Shown piece by piece: positions 17,273-25,089 of a DNA stretch of 64,000 nucleotides. Under the pieces are notes generated by a model, which had not been told where the DNA came from, did not search any database, and saw only the letters and a program-made list of their open reading frames with translations. Numbering within the stretch: the first letter of the stretch is position 1; the number at the start of each line of letters is the position of its first letter. The DNA is from Bacteroidetes bacterium GWF2_33_16. GTDB taxonomy: Bacteria > Bacteroidota > Bacteroidia > Bacteroidales > UBA12077. Location: positions 62,001 to 126,000 of the forward strand of contig MEOE01000001.1 of the NCBI GenBank assembly GCA_001768565.1, given 5' to 3'. A program made the translations under genes and the position numbers.

Positions 17273-17298
17273 CATTAATTTTAGATTTTGAAGTAAAT

Positions 17299-17580
17299 TT
17301 ATTTATAAAGGCAACGATATGATGTATCACCCTCAACTTTTACTTTAAACTTAACATCTTTTGCAACAATAAAAGTTTCAAATTCTTTGTAAGTTTTCCA
17401 TTCGGTTTCATCTGGCTGTTGAATCATCATCTTGCCTGATGTAACTGTCATATACTCTACAGTTGATGTTCCAAAAACATACTCACCTTTTGCCATAACG
17501 CCAACTGTTGCTGGTCCTTCGGATGTTTCAAAAGCAATTGATTTTACTTTTCCATCAAAATATTCGTTCGTTTTAAACAT
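17299..17580 (-). CDS. ppnP: Pyrimidine/purine nucleoside phosphorylase
   Basis: The 93-residue cupin belongs to the PpnP (YaiE, DUF1255) family, which splits nucleosides by phosphorolysis with broad base specificity. It aligns throughout with the family: NEYFDGKVKSIAFE, GVMAKGEYVFGTS, EYMTVTSGKM, and the end in DTSYRCLYK. Its length equals that of the E. coli protein (94). It is monocistronic, with its own terminator, and divergent from the P5C dehydrogenase gene. The intervening DNA contains a candidate ModE operator, although the promoter there faces the other gene. Confidence 0.92.
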   Translation of the reverse strand: MFKTNEYFDGKVKSIAFETSEGPATVGVMAKGEYVFGTSTVEYMTVTSGKMMIQQPDETEWKTYKEFETFIVAKDVKFKVKVEGDTSYRCLYK

Positions 17581-17648
17581 AGCTCATTCTTTTTTGTTAG
17601 TAATGTACAAAACTAAAGATTTTAGATCTTTTTTTTACTGATTTAAAT

Positions 17649-17681
17649 CTTGTTTTTAGTAATGCGTTATGTATATTTTTG
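17649..17681 (+). promoter_or_regulatory. Promoter of the P5C dehydrogenase gene
   Basis: CTTG at 17649-17652 and TATTTTTG at 17674-17681 are 21 bases apart and match the Bacteroidota -33/-7 pattern. Transcription should start near 17688, about 39 bases before the ATG at 17727. The -7 box lies inside the spacer of the candidate ModE operator. Confidence 0.6.
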
Positions 17682-17688
17682 CATATCG
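17665..17688. promoter_or_regulatory. Candidate ModE operator upstream of P5C dehydrogenase
   Basis: CGTTATG-N10-CATATCG is identical in both half-sites and in spacing to the site upstream of wtpA. It overlaps the -7 box of the plus-strand promoter, so binding would block transcription of the dehydrogenase gene. It lies 84 bases upstream of ppnP. Confidence 0.6.
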
Positions 17689-17726
17689 TTAATTTTAATT
17701 AAATAACTAATAAACAAAACTGTTTT

Positions 17727-19355
17727 ATGCAACAAAACTTATATTTTGCGCCACCGGCAAAGAACGAACCGGTAAAATCGTATGTCAAAGGTTCACCCGA
17801 GCGTGAGCAGGTGATAAAGGCTATTGAATGGGCACGCTCCCATGTTGTCGACATACCTATGATTATTGATGGAAAAGAAATAAGAACAGATAAAAAGATT
17901 GAAATTCATCCACCACACGATCATCAGCATTTACTGGGATATTATCATCGTGGAGATGAAAGTCATGTAAAAGATGCCATAGATGCTGCGTTAGCCGCCA
18001 GAGGAAAATGGTCAACTATGTCGTGGAAACAACGTGCATCGATCTTCTTAAAAGCGGCAGGAATGATTTCCGGGCCTTATCGTGGTCGAATAAATGCAGC
18101 TACGATGTTAGGACAGTCAAAATCGGTACATCAGGCTGAGATTGATGCGGCGTGTGAATTCGCTGACTTTCTAAGATTCAATGTTCAGTACATGACTGAG
18201 ATTTATAATCAGCAACCGAATTCAAGCGAGCTTGTTTGGAACAGATTAGAACAACGACCTCTCGAAGGGTTTGTATTTGCTTTAACTCCATTTAATTTTA
18301 CTGCTATTGCAGCCAACTTGCCTGCAGCTCCTGCCATGATGGGAAATACAGTGGTTTGGAAACCTTCGAATGCTCAGATTTATTCTGCACGTATTATTAT
18401 GGAGATATTTATGGAAGCCGGATTGCCCGATGGAGTTATAAATCTTGTATTTGTTTCTGGCCCTACAGCCGGAAATGTAATTTTTTCGCATCCCGATTTT
18501 GCAGGTATTCATTTTACAGGATCAACAGCAGTATTTCAAAGCATTTGGAAAGAGATTGGAAATAACATTTCCAAATACAAATCATACCCGCGCATTGTTG
18601 GTGAAACTGGTGGAAAGAACTTTGTGTTAATGCATGAATCAGCAAACCCAACGCAGGTAGCAACAGCATTAACCCGAGGTGCATTCGAATACCAGGGACA
18701 AAAATGTTCGGCCGCATCCAGGGCATATATTCCAAAAAACAAATGGGATGAGGTGCTTTGTGAGATAAAATGCGATATGGAAACAATTAAAGTTGGACCA
18801 GTTGAAGATTTCTCAAATTTTATGAATGCAGTAATCGATGAAGCATCATTTACTAAACTTACTGGATATATTGATAGAGCAAAACAAGATAAGGATGTAG
18901 AAATTATTCATGGAGGAAACTACGATAAGTCGAAAGGTTATTTCATTGAACCAACTATAATTCTTACCAAAGATCCGCATTATGTAACCATGGAAGAAGA
19001 ATTATTTGGTCCTGTTTTGACTATTTATGTATATGAACCAAAGGATTTTGATAAAACACTTGAATTAATTGATACTACTTCAATTTATGCTTTAACAGGA
19101 TCTATATTTTCTAAAGACAGGTATATAATTGAAAAAGTTATGGAAAGGCTTAAACATGCAGCCGGTAATTTCTATATAAACGATAAGCCAACAGGAGCAG
19201 TGGTTAGTCAACAACCATTCGGGGGAGCACGCGGATCGGGTACAAACGATAAGGCAGGTTCTTACTTAAACCTTTTACGTTGGGTTTCTCCACGAACAAT
19301 AAAAGAATGCTTTGTGCCACCTGTGAGTTATAAATATCCATTTTTGGAAGAATAG
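17727..19355 (+). CDS. pruA: L-glutamate gamma-semialdehyde (P5C) dehydrogenase
   Basis: The 542-residue aldehyde dehydrogenase oxidises P5C/glutamate semialdehyde to glutamate with NAD, the second step of proline breakdown. It shows FALTPFNFTAIAANLPAAPAMMGN (cofactor-binding region), HFTGSTAVFQSIWKEIG, GETGGKNFV with the general-base Glu, and EYQGQKCSAASRAYIP with the catalytic Cys. Its length and the N-terminal arm fit the stand-alone enzyme of ALDH4 type. No proline dehydrogenase gene is adjacent. Its promoter overlaps a candidate ModE operator, which is unexpected for an enzyme without Mo or W. Confidence 0.93.
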   Translation: MQQNLYFAPPAKNEPVKSYVKGSPEREQVIKAIEWARSHVVDIPMIIDGKEIRTDKKIEIHPPHDHQHLLGYYHRGDESHVKDAIDAALAARGKWSTMSWKQRASIFLKAAGMISGPYRGRINAATMLGQSKSVHQAEIDAACEFADFLRFNVQYMTEIYNQQPNSSELVWNRLEQRPLEGFVFALTPFNFTAIAANLPAAPAMMGNTVVWKPSNAQIYSARIIMEIFMEAGLPDGVINLVFVSGPTAGNVIFSHPDFAGIHFTGSTAVFQSIWKEIGNNISKYKSYPRIVGETGGKNFVLMHESANPTQVATALTRGAFEYQGQKCSAASRAYIPKNKWDEVLCEIKCDMETIKVGPVEDFSNFMNAVIDEASFTKLTGYIDRAKQDKDVEIIHGGNYDKSKGYFIEPTIILTKDPHYVTMEEELFGPVLTIYVYEPKDFDKTLELIDTTSIYALTGSIFSKDRYIIEKVMERLKHAAGNFYINDKPTGAVVSQQPFGGARGSGTNDKAGSYLNLLRWVSPRTIKECFVPPVSYKYPFLEE

Positions 19356-19372
19356 CCAAATAACAATCATTA

Positions 19373-19404
19373 AAAAATCCTGAAATATATTTTTCAGGAT
19401 TTTT
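19373..19404 (+). terminator. Intrinsic terminator of the P5C dehydrogenase gene
   Basis: A perfect 13-bp stem (AAAAATCCTGAAA at 19373-19385, TTTCAGGATTTTT at 19392-19404) with a six-base loop ends in five T residues, 18 bases after the stop codon. Confidence 0.9.
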
Positions 19405-19486
19405 ATTTAAAATGATTTTTGTAAATTACCTAATTATAAAAATATTCCTTCAAGTTTCAAATAAATATTAACCTAAATAATATACT

Positions 19487-19900
19487 ATGAGTTTTATAAA
19501 AGAATTTAAGGATTTTGCCATGAAAGGCAACCTTATTGATATGGCTGTTGCATTTGTTATGGGAGCTGCTTTTGGTAAAATTGTTACAGGGTTTATTGAT
19601 GGTTTGGTTATGCCAATTGTAGGCAAAATAACTGCAGGAGTTGATTTTCAATCTTTAAAGATTATTCTTTCTGAAGCCCAGTATGATTCTTCGGGCAAAC
19701 TTTTGGTTGCTGAAGCATCGATAAAATATGGTGCATTTATTACAGTACTTATTGATTTTTTGCTGGTTGCTTTCTTTATGTTTTTAGTTATAAAGGCAAT
19801 GAACAAAATGAAGAGAAAAGAAGCTGCAATTGCAGCTCCACCGCAACCTACAAAAGAAGAGATATTGTTAACTGAAATAAGAGATTTGCTTAAGAAGTAA
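19487..19900 (+). CDS. mscL: Large-conductance mechanosensitive channel
   Basis: The 137-residue inner-membrane channel opens under membrane tension to release solutes during osmotic downshock. It has the amphipathic N-terminus MSFIKEFKDFAMKGN, the pore helix IDMAVAFVMGAAFGKIV, the second membrane helix around IDFLLVAFFMFLVI, and a charged C-terminal helix EEILLTEIRDLLK. The family's usual length and layout are kept. It stands alone after the terminator of the preceding gene. Confidence 0.95.
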   Translation: MSFIKEFKDFAMKGNLIDMAVAFVMGAAFGKIVTGFIDGLVMPIVGKITAGVDFQSLKIILSEAQYDSSGKLLVAEASIKYGAFITVLIDFLLVAFFMFLVIKAMNKMKRKEAAIAAPPQPTKEEILLTEIRDLLKK

Positions 19901-20110
19901 CAATGGATTACTAATTTTAAAACTTCCAACGTCAGGTATTTATGCTATCTTACCAAATTGGCAATAATCTAAAATCATTATTCGATATACACCAAACACC
20001 ATATTTTAGATTATCGCGAACTCATATTGTTATAAGTTTTATTAACTTTGACTTTGGGTATTTTAACATATTTATTCTACATAAAACTTCCCTGATTTAA
20101 AAAACAATTT

Positions 20111-20578
20111 ATGAGTAATAACGATATTTTGCGCCGAATACGGTATACATTCGATCTAAACGATACGAAAATGATTGACATTTTTGGTTTAGCCGATATA
20201 AATGTAACAAGAGCTCAGATAAGCGATTGGTTAAAAAAAGATGATGATCCTGCCTTTCAGGAGCTTTCAGACGAACAGATGTCTACCTTCCTAAATGGAT
20301 TTATTATTGAAATGCGAGGTAAGAAAGAAGGCCCAAAGCCTGTTCCTGAAAAAATATTGAATAATAATATCGTTTTTAGAAAATTAAAAATTGCTTTAAA
20401 TCTCAAGGATGAAGATATACTGGAAATATTTAATCTAGTAGACATGCGCTTAAGTAAACACGAATTAAGTGCATTTTTTCGAAGTCCAAATCAGTCACAA
20501 TATCGCCCATGCAAGGATCAATTTTTGCGTAACTTTCTTCAGGGTATGCAGATTGTATATCACGACAGGAAAAAATAA
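20111..20578 (+). CDS. DUF1456 (YehS-like) protein
   Basis: The 155-residue product consists of two similar DUF1456 repeats: NNDILRRIRYTFDLNDTKMI (residues 3-22) and NNIVFRKLKIALNLKDEDIL (about 89-108), each followed by an ADI/VDM helix and a charged end. The family is widespread but of unknown biochemical role; E. coli YehS is the best-known member. The end is 30 bases before rlmF, so it is likely co-transcribed with the rRNA methyltransferase gene. Confidence 0.85.
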   Translation: MSNNDILRRIRYTFDLNDTKMIDIFGLADINVTRAQISDWLKKDDDPAFQELSDEQMSTFLNGFIIEMRGKKEGPKPVPEKILNNNIVFRKLKIALNLKDEDILEIFNLVDMRLSKHELSAFFRSPNQSQYRPCKDQFLRNFLQGMQIVYHDRKK

Positions 20579-20608
20579 TGTATTTTTTTACAAGTTGATT
20601 TTAAATAA

Positions 20609-21601
20609 ATGCTTCAAGAAAAGAGAATACATCCAAAAGAGAAAACAAGATTACATCCCCGAAATAAACATCGGGAACGTTACGATTTTAAACTTTTGAT
20701 TGAGGCTTGCCCTGAATTGGCTCAATTTGTTAAATTAAACCTGCACAACGATGAATCAATAGATTTTTCGGATCCCGAAGCCGTTAGAATGCTTAACAAA
20801 GCACTATTAAAGCAATATTATGGTATCGATTACTGGGATATTCCTGAAGGTTACTTATGCCCACCAATTCCGGGAAGAGCAGATTACATTCATCATATTG
20901 CAGATTTATTGCGCTTGTTCAATTATGGAAAAATCCCTACAGGAAATAAAATAAAATGCTTTGATATAGGTGTGGGTGCAAATTGTGTTTATCCAATTAT
21001 AGGAAACAAAGAATATGGTTGGTCATTTATTGGTTCCGATATTGATCCGGTTGCAATTGAAAATGGGAATAAAATAATTGAACAAAACACCAATCTATCC
21101 CGAAATCCTTCGGGAGAGCAGATTGAATTGAGATTTCAAAACAATCCGAAAGACTTTTTCTATGGCGTTCTTAAAAAAGATGAGATTATTGATTTATCTA
21201 TTTGCAATCCACCTTTTCATGCCTCATTGGCCGATGCGCAAGCGGGAACTATTCGAAAAATCCGTAATTTAAAACAAAAGCAGAATATAACACCTGTTTT
21301 GAATTTTGGTGGCCAGAATAATGAGTTGTGGTGCGAGGGTGGTGAAGAAAGATTTGTTCGCGAAATGATTCGAGAAAGCAAGAAATTCGGATCTTCGTGT
21401 TTTTGGTTTTCGTCTCTGATCTCTAAACACTCCAATCTTAACTCGGCATATCTGGCATTGGAAAAAGCCGATGCAGTTGATATCAGAACAATTCCAATGG
21501 GACAAGGAAATAAAACAAGCCGGATTATTGCTTGGACATTTCTCCCTAAAGAATCGCAAAATATATGGAGAAATTCGCGTTGGAAAGAGAATTTAAAATA
21601 A
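20609..21601 (+). CDS. rlmF: 23S rRNA (adenine-1618-N6)-methyltransferase
   Basis: The 330-residue product is an RlmF-family Rossmann methyltransferase that modifies A1618 of 23S rRNA with S-adenosylmethionine. A basic N-terminus (IHPKEKTRLHPRNKHRERYDF) is followed by WDIPEGYLCPPIPGRADYIH, a strong family signature. The SAM site is CFDIGVGANCVYP and the catalytic tetrad is Asn200-Pro-Pro-Phe. The full family length is present. It is followed 7 bases later by another methyltransferase gene. Confidence 0.95.
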   Translation: MLQEKRIHPKEKTRLHPRNKHRERYDFKLLIEACPELAQFVKLNLHNDESIDFSDPEAVRMLNKALLKQYYGIDYWDIPEGYLCPPIPGRADYIHHIADLLRLFNYGKIPTGNKIKCFDIGVGANCVYPIIGNKEYGWSFIGSDIDPVAIENGNKIIEQNTNLSRNPSGEQIELRFQNNPKDFFYGVLKKDEIIDLSICNPPFHASLADAQAGTIRKIRNLKQKQNITPVLNFGGQNNELWCEGGEERFVREMIRESKKFGSSCFWFSSLISKHSNLNSAYLALEKADAVDIRTIPMGQGNKTSRIIAWTFLPKESQNIWRNSRWKENLK

Positions 21602-21608
21602 CATTTAA

Positions 21609-22703
21609 ATGATTAAATCGGGATTACCAATCTCTGGAATGGAAATAAAAGCAGATAGGCCAGAACCTATTATTTCCGACATTGATGTTGTTTTGTTTAA
21701 TCGGCGAATGGATCCACAAGTTGCCATTGATGCTCTTGTAGATGACTACTATGTATTGGTTAATGATTTTTACAGCAGTGGCATCTTAGTTTTAAATGAG
21801 CTCAAGAAATACCTTAAAAATAATACGATAGACAAATCGTATCGTGAGCAACATGATTCGCGGTCTGCTTTCAGGGAACTGTCGCATAAATTACTCTTAG
21901 AAATCAGGAAAAATAAAATAGCTGTTAAAAAAGCCCCCGAAATAGGCTGGCTTAAAACTTTATACCCTGATCTGAATGATTTTTTATTACCTTTTCCGCA
22001 GGTTCAGGGTTTAAATAGCTCGTGGCAATGGTACCAGAAAGGAATTGCTATCCCTGTTTTACAACGAAAAATACACCCCTGGTTCGGAACATATTTCCCA
22101 ACCCGTTTCGAACATTTAGAGCTTTTCGATAACTGGCTGAAAGATTATAAAGGTGATAAAAAATCGGCGATAGATATTGGAACAGGCAGTGGAGTACTTT
22201 CTTTTCAGCTACTAAAACATGGTTTTGAAAAGGTTTATGGTACAGATTCAAATCCAAATGCAATTATAGGAGTAAAAGAAGATTTGATAGTAAATAATCT
22301 GCAATCAAAAATGGAGTTATTTCATGGCGATTTATTTGCCAATTGTAAAATAAAAACAGAATTAATTGTTTTTAATCCACCCTGGATTCCGGCTTTTCAT
22401 GCTATTGACGGAATAGATAAAGCGATTTATTATGAACCAGATATATTTACAAGATTCTTCGCTGAAGCAAAGAATCATCTCAAAGAAAATGGGCGGATTG
22501 TGCTTTTGTTTTCGAATCTGGCACAGATAACAAAAGTTGGCGAATTGCACCCTATCGAAGCCGAGTTATCGGTAAATAATCAATTTAAAAAAGAATCATT
22601 TGTGCAAAAAAAGGTTGCTCCAGCATCTAAAAATAGCCGAAGAGACCAGCATTGGCGTTCGTCCGAAAGGGTGGAATTGTGGGTTTTTAAATCAGAAAAA
22701 TAG
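21609..22703 (+). CDS. Class I methyltransferase with NPPW motif, substrate unknown
   Basis: The 364-residue product has a helical N-terminal region (about 1-160) and a Rossmann methyltransferase domain with SAM loop AIDIGTGSGVLSF near residue 187 and catalytic Asn256-Pro-Pro-Trp. The NPP(W/Y/F) tetrad is used by enzymes that methylate exocyclic amino groups of adenine or guanine or the amide of glutamine (HemK/PrmC, RsmC types). The N-terminal segment KIHPWFGTYFPTRFEHLELF is not one I recognise from PrmC. Its position directly after rlmF suggests a ribosomal or translation-factor target, but that is an inference. Confidence 0.75.
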   Translation: MIKSGLPISGMEIKADRPEPIISDIDVVLFNRRMDPQVAIDALVDDYYVLVNDFYSSGILVLNELKKYLKNNTIDKSYREQHDSRSAFRELSHKLLLEIRKNKIAVKKAPEIGWLKTLYPDLNDFLLPFPQVQGLNSSWQWYQKGIAIPVLQRKIHPWFGTYFPTRFEHLELFDNWLKDYKGDKKSAIDIGTGSGVLSFQLLKHGFEKVYGTDSNPNAIIGVKEDLIVNNLQSKMELFHGDLFANCKIKTELIVFNPPWIPAFHAIDGIDKAIYYEPDIFTRFFAEAKNHLKENGRIVLLFSNLAQITKVGELHPIEAELSVNNQFKKESFVQKKVAPASKNSRRDQHWRSSERVELWVFKSEK

Positions 22704-22790
22704 TAATTAACGTGAGTTCGATATAAGCTTTTAATTAGAAAATAAATATATGAGGGAAATATTTTTATCTTAGCGTAATATTGAATTTCT

Positions 22791-22860
22791 TCGCATATCT
22801 TTGCGTTAAAGCCTATTATTCTATTTGTTACGCAAAATTTCACAAAGTGTCGCAGAGATT
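22791..22860. repeat. Possible intergenic repeat with TTTGCG/CGCAAA units
   Basis: This stretch holds an inverted TTTGCGT (22800-22806) and ACGCAAA (22830-22836), followed by CACAAAGTGTCGCAGAG. It recalls the degenerate CGCAAAG/CACAAAG intergenic repeats seen in several Bacteroidota genomes. Only one copy is in the window, so the call rests on resemblance. Confidence 0.3.
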
Positions 22861-22932
22861 TTTACATTTTCTTTTTTAAAAAAATTGAATTTATATTATA
22901 TCAAACTCAAATAATTTTCATTTTGATTTTTT

Positions 22933-23358
22933 ATGGAAAAGAGTAGTACTTTAAATTCAACATTGATAGCCCCTTGTGGAATGAATTGTTCTATCTGCTT
23001 AGGTTTTTTAAGAGAGAAAAACAAATGCGAAGGATGCAATAGCAAGTCAGAGAACAAACCCAACTCGTGCAAAAAGTGCATTATAAAGAACTGCGAACTG
23101 CTTAAAGAAACAGATTCGAAGTTTTGTTACGATTGCTCAAAATATCCATGCAAAAGATTAAAACAACTTGATAAGCGATATCGAACAAAATATGCAATGA
23201 GCATGATTGAAAACCTGAATTTTATAAAAACATCAGGGATAAATGCTTTTTTGGCCAATGAATCGGTACGATGGAAATGCCATACCTGTGATGGATATAT
23301 ATGTGTACACAGAGGATTTTGTTTAAAATGTCATCCCAAAAAATCAATAACTAGTTGA
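22933..23358 (+). CDS. DUF3795 cysteine-rich protein
   Basis: The 141-residue product starts with IAPCGMNCSICLGFLREKNKC, the typical opening of DUF3795 proteins. It then has CEGCNSK, SCKKCIIKNC and FCYDCSKYPCKRLKQLDKRYRTKYAMSMIENL, also conserved in the family. About 17 cysteines suggest one or more Zn or Fe-S sites, although no biochemical role is established. A late CHTCDGYICVHRGFC segment adds a further Cys cluster. The gene ends convergently with, and overlaps by eight bases, the lipoprotein gene on the other strand. Confidence 0.85.
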   Translation: MEKSSTLNSTLIAPCGMNCSICLGFLREKNKCEGCNSKSENKPNSCKKCIIKNCELLKETDSKFCYDCSKYPCKRLKQLDKRYRTKYAMSMIENLNFIKTSGINAFLANESVRWKCHTCDGYICVHRGFCLKCHPKKSITS

Positions 23359-24082
23359 TAAACCCAAAGTTTATTACAATATTTAGTTCTCCATAATCTT
23401 GCTCTGAACGAGTTTCTTTTGTACAAATCTTAACAACCATATTTTCATCTTTATATGCTTTGCAATTCTCTGAGTCGTTTAATTTATCTGGTTTAAATCC
23501 TTGCTCAAGAACCACGCCTGTTATTCGACTTATAACATCTTCTGCATTAATAAATTCGCCTGCTAACCTAATCGTTGATTTAACTCCAATACCAGCAATA
23601 GTAAAAGTTTCATACTGATCTTCTATTATTTTTACTTTATACTGAAAATCAACTGGTTCCTGACTACCAAAATCAAAATCAGGAAAAACCTTTAAAAGAT
23701 CTTCCATCCCACCTATTAACTCATCAGTATGATTCGAGAAATCTGTTTCTTCAATATAAAACTTTAATATTATTTTCCCTTTTTCCAGAATAAGACTATC
23801 GTTTCGTAACTCAGCCATATAAATATCAGAAACACCATCATCTGAGCTAAGTGTAAGCAATGAATCATTAATTGTAAAAGTACCTGTTTTAACTATTTTC
23901 TGATCTTTATAAGATATATAATCAAAGCCTTTTTTAGATTTACTAAACACATAAATGTTGGCATCACACCCCGAAAGACACTGCCAGCTTCCAATTATTG
24001 AATTTTCTGATTGTTTAGATTGAGTTGGAGAACAAGCAATTATCGTAAATGACAATACGGCCAGGCTTATAATTGATTTCAT
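23351..24082 (-). CDS. Putative lipoprotein of unknown function
   Basis: The 243-residue product has a lipoprotein signal peptide (MKSIISLAVLSFTIIAC, lipobox IIAC with Cys17). A first part around IIGSWQCLSGCDANIYVFSKSKKGFDYISY resembles lipocalin-like secreted domains (GSW followed by strands), while the rest matches nothing I recognise. The sequence TLSSDDGVSDIYMAEL suggests a beta-barrel-like module. It is probably anchored in the outer or inner membrane facing the periplasm. Confidence 0.7.
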   Translation of the reverse strand: MKSIISLAVLSFTIIACSPTQSKQSENSIIGSWQCLSGCDANIYVFSKSKKGFDYISYKDQKIVKTGTFTINDSLLTLSSDDGVSDIYMAELRNDSLILEKGKIILKFYIEETDFSNHTDELIGGMEDLLKVFPDFDFGSQEPVDFQYKVKIIEDQYETFTIAGIGVKSTIRLAGEFINAEDVISRITGVVLEQGFKPDKLNDSENCKAYKDENMVVKICTKETRSEQDYGELNIVINFGFIN

Positions 24083-24171
24083 ATTATATAATTTTCAGAT
24101 AGTATTAGTTTTCAATTAAAATCAAATAAAAATAATTTATTTTATTATTAAATCAAATTCTGGTTAGAAAC

Positions 24172-24203
24172 AAAAAAACCGGCATTTTTCAACACCGGTT
24201 TTT
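24172..24203 (-). terminator. Bidirectional-type intrinsic terminator
   Basis: AAAAACCGG (24174-24182) pairs perfectly with CCGGTTTTT (24195-24203) around a 12-base loop. The A-run on the left gives a U-run for the minus-strand Cys/Lys-rich gene, 45 bases after its stop. Confidence 0.8.
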
Positions 24204-24247
24204 AAACATAATTACTCAAATTTTTGCACTAAGCAAAATCTACCTTA

Positions 24248-24475
24248 TTACTTCTTTTCTTCTTTTTTTTCTTCTTTCTTTACATCAGTTTTTTTAGCTT
24301 CTGGAGCTTTTTTATCACAAGCTTTAGAACAATCTTTTGATTTTTCTTTTGAGCAGCAAGCTTCAGTTTTTGCTTTCTCGTCACATTTTTTTTCTGGTTC
24401 TTGTGCATTAGCAACTGATAATGACATTACAGTGATAAAAGCTACGCTTGATAATAATACTAGAAATTTTTTCAT
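24248..24475 (-). CDS. Small exported Cys/Lys-rich protein
   Basis: The 75-residue product has a clear signal peptide (MKKFLVLLSSVAFITVMSLSVANA, cleavage before QEPEKK). The mature part of about 51 residues is very rich in Lys and Glu and has five Cys (KKCDEK, EACCSK, KDCSK, KACDKK), with a Lys/Glu-only tail. No family is recognised. Such composition fits a metal- or thiol-binding periplasmic protein. It has a consensus -7 box at 24514-24507. Upstream lies the same triple direct repeat found upstream of the nearby kinase/regulator operon, so it is a likely regulatory target. Its terminator is at 24172-24203. Confidence 0.8.
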   Translation of the reverse strand: MKKFLVLLSSVAFITVMSLSVANAQEPEKKCDEKAKTEACCSKEKSKDCSKACDKKAPEAKKTDVKKEEKKEEKK

Positions 24476-24506
24476 GATCTTCTTCTTTTAGTTTTTGTTT
24501 ATATAG

Positions 24507-24514
24507 CAAATATA
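24507..24514 (-). promoter_or_regulatory. -7 box of the Cys/Lys-rich protein gene
   Basis: The minus strand reads TATATTTG, an exact TAnnTTTG match, 31 bases before the ATG at 24475. No -33 element at normal spacing is seen (a TTG is only 16 bases away), as is common for activator-dependent promoters. Confidence 0.55.
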
Positions 24515-24547
24515 TATAATGAACATATACCAATAAGTTATTTGGAC

Positions 24548-24573
24548 GTTAATTCGTGTTAACGCGATGTTAA
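24548..24573. promoter_or_regulatory. Triple GTTAA direct repeat, candidate response-regulator site
   Basis: GTTAA occurs at 24548, 24558 and 24569, that is with 10- and 11-base periods. A closely matching array lies at 25027-25052. It is 33 bases upstream of the -7 box of the Cys/Lys-rich gene, a normal activator position. OmpR-family regulators bind direct repeats with one-turn spacing. Confidence 0.6.
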
Positions 24574-24707
24574 AATTTAGAATTTCAAGCGACTCAAGCT
24601 ATCTAAGTTGCTTTTTAGGAGTTCAGATTTCAATTATTGAATATATATTAATTTGGAAGGAAATTGATATCTACTATAGCTTACGGTATTACCTTAAGAA
24701 TATTAAA

Positions 24708-24911
24708 TTATTTTTTCTTCGCAAATTTAACATCTTTGTTTTCGATCATTTCTTGCAATACTTTTAGCAAGGCTCTTTCCTGAGTATCAATAAACCCATC
24801 TTCTAATGAAACATTAATTATCTCATCGTATTCTTCGGGAGTTATAATATGATCTTCGATAGCTTTATTGATAATTTTACGAAGTCGAATGTTGCTTTCA
24901 CTTATTGACAT
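24708..24911 (-). CDS. Small acidic helical protein of unknown function
   Basis: The 67-residue product (MSISESNIRLRKIINKAIED...) is predicted helical with two acidic loops, ITPEEYDEI and LEDGFIDTQERALL. These recall the spacing of TerB-like or EF-hand-like modules, but the match is too weak to name. There is no signal peptide. It is divergent from the histidine kinase gene and has a -7 box match TAAATTTG at 24951-24944. The kinase-side direct repeat lies in the same intergenic region. Confidence 0.6.
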   Translation of the reverse strand: MSISESNIRLRKIINKAIEDHIITPEEYDEIINVSLEDGFIDTQERALLKVLQEMIENKDVKFAKKK

Positions 24912-25026
24912 ATTTTTAATTTTTAATGAATAGAAAATTTACACAAATTTACTTCATTTTGATAACCATGTGTCCCTTTTAACAAAAAATCAAAACAAAG
25001 TAGCTTTTTAAAAAGAAAACATCGTA

Positions 25027-25052
25027 TTTAAATCGTGTTAATGTGATGTTAA
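25027..25052. promoter_or_regulatory. Triple (T/G)TTAA direct repeat upstream of the kinase operon
   Basis: TTTAA at 25027, GTTAA at 25037 and GTTAA at 25048 keep the same 10- and 11-base periods as the array at 24548-24573, and the spacers match too (TCGT, then YGYGAT). It lies 38 bases before the kinase ATG, consistent with autoregulation. Confidence 0.6.
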
Positions 25053-25089
25053 AATATATACATCGCATAATTTTCTGATTACCTTTGCA

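Noticed and set aside
19983..20006. Degenerate ModE-like repeat CGATATA-N10-CATATTT
   Set aside because: Three of 14 half-site bases differ from the strict motif and no nearby gene has a Mo or W link; likely chance in AT-rich DNA.
24567..24767. 66-residue plus-strand reading frame between small genes
   Set aside because: The frame overlaps the direct-repeat array, has no recognisable domain and shows a composition expected of AT-rich non-coding DNA.
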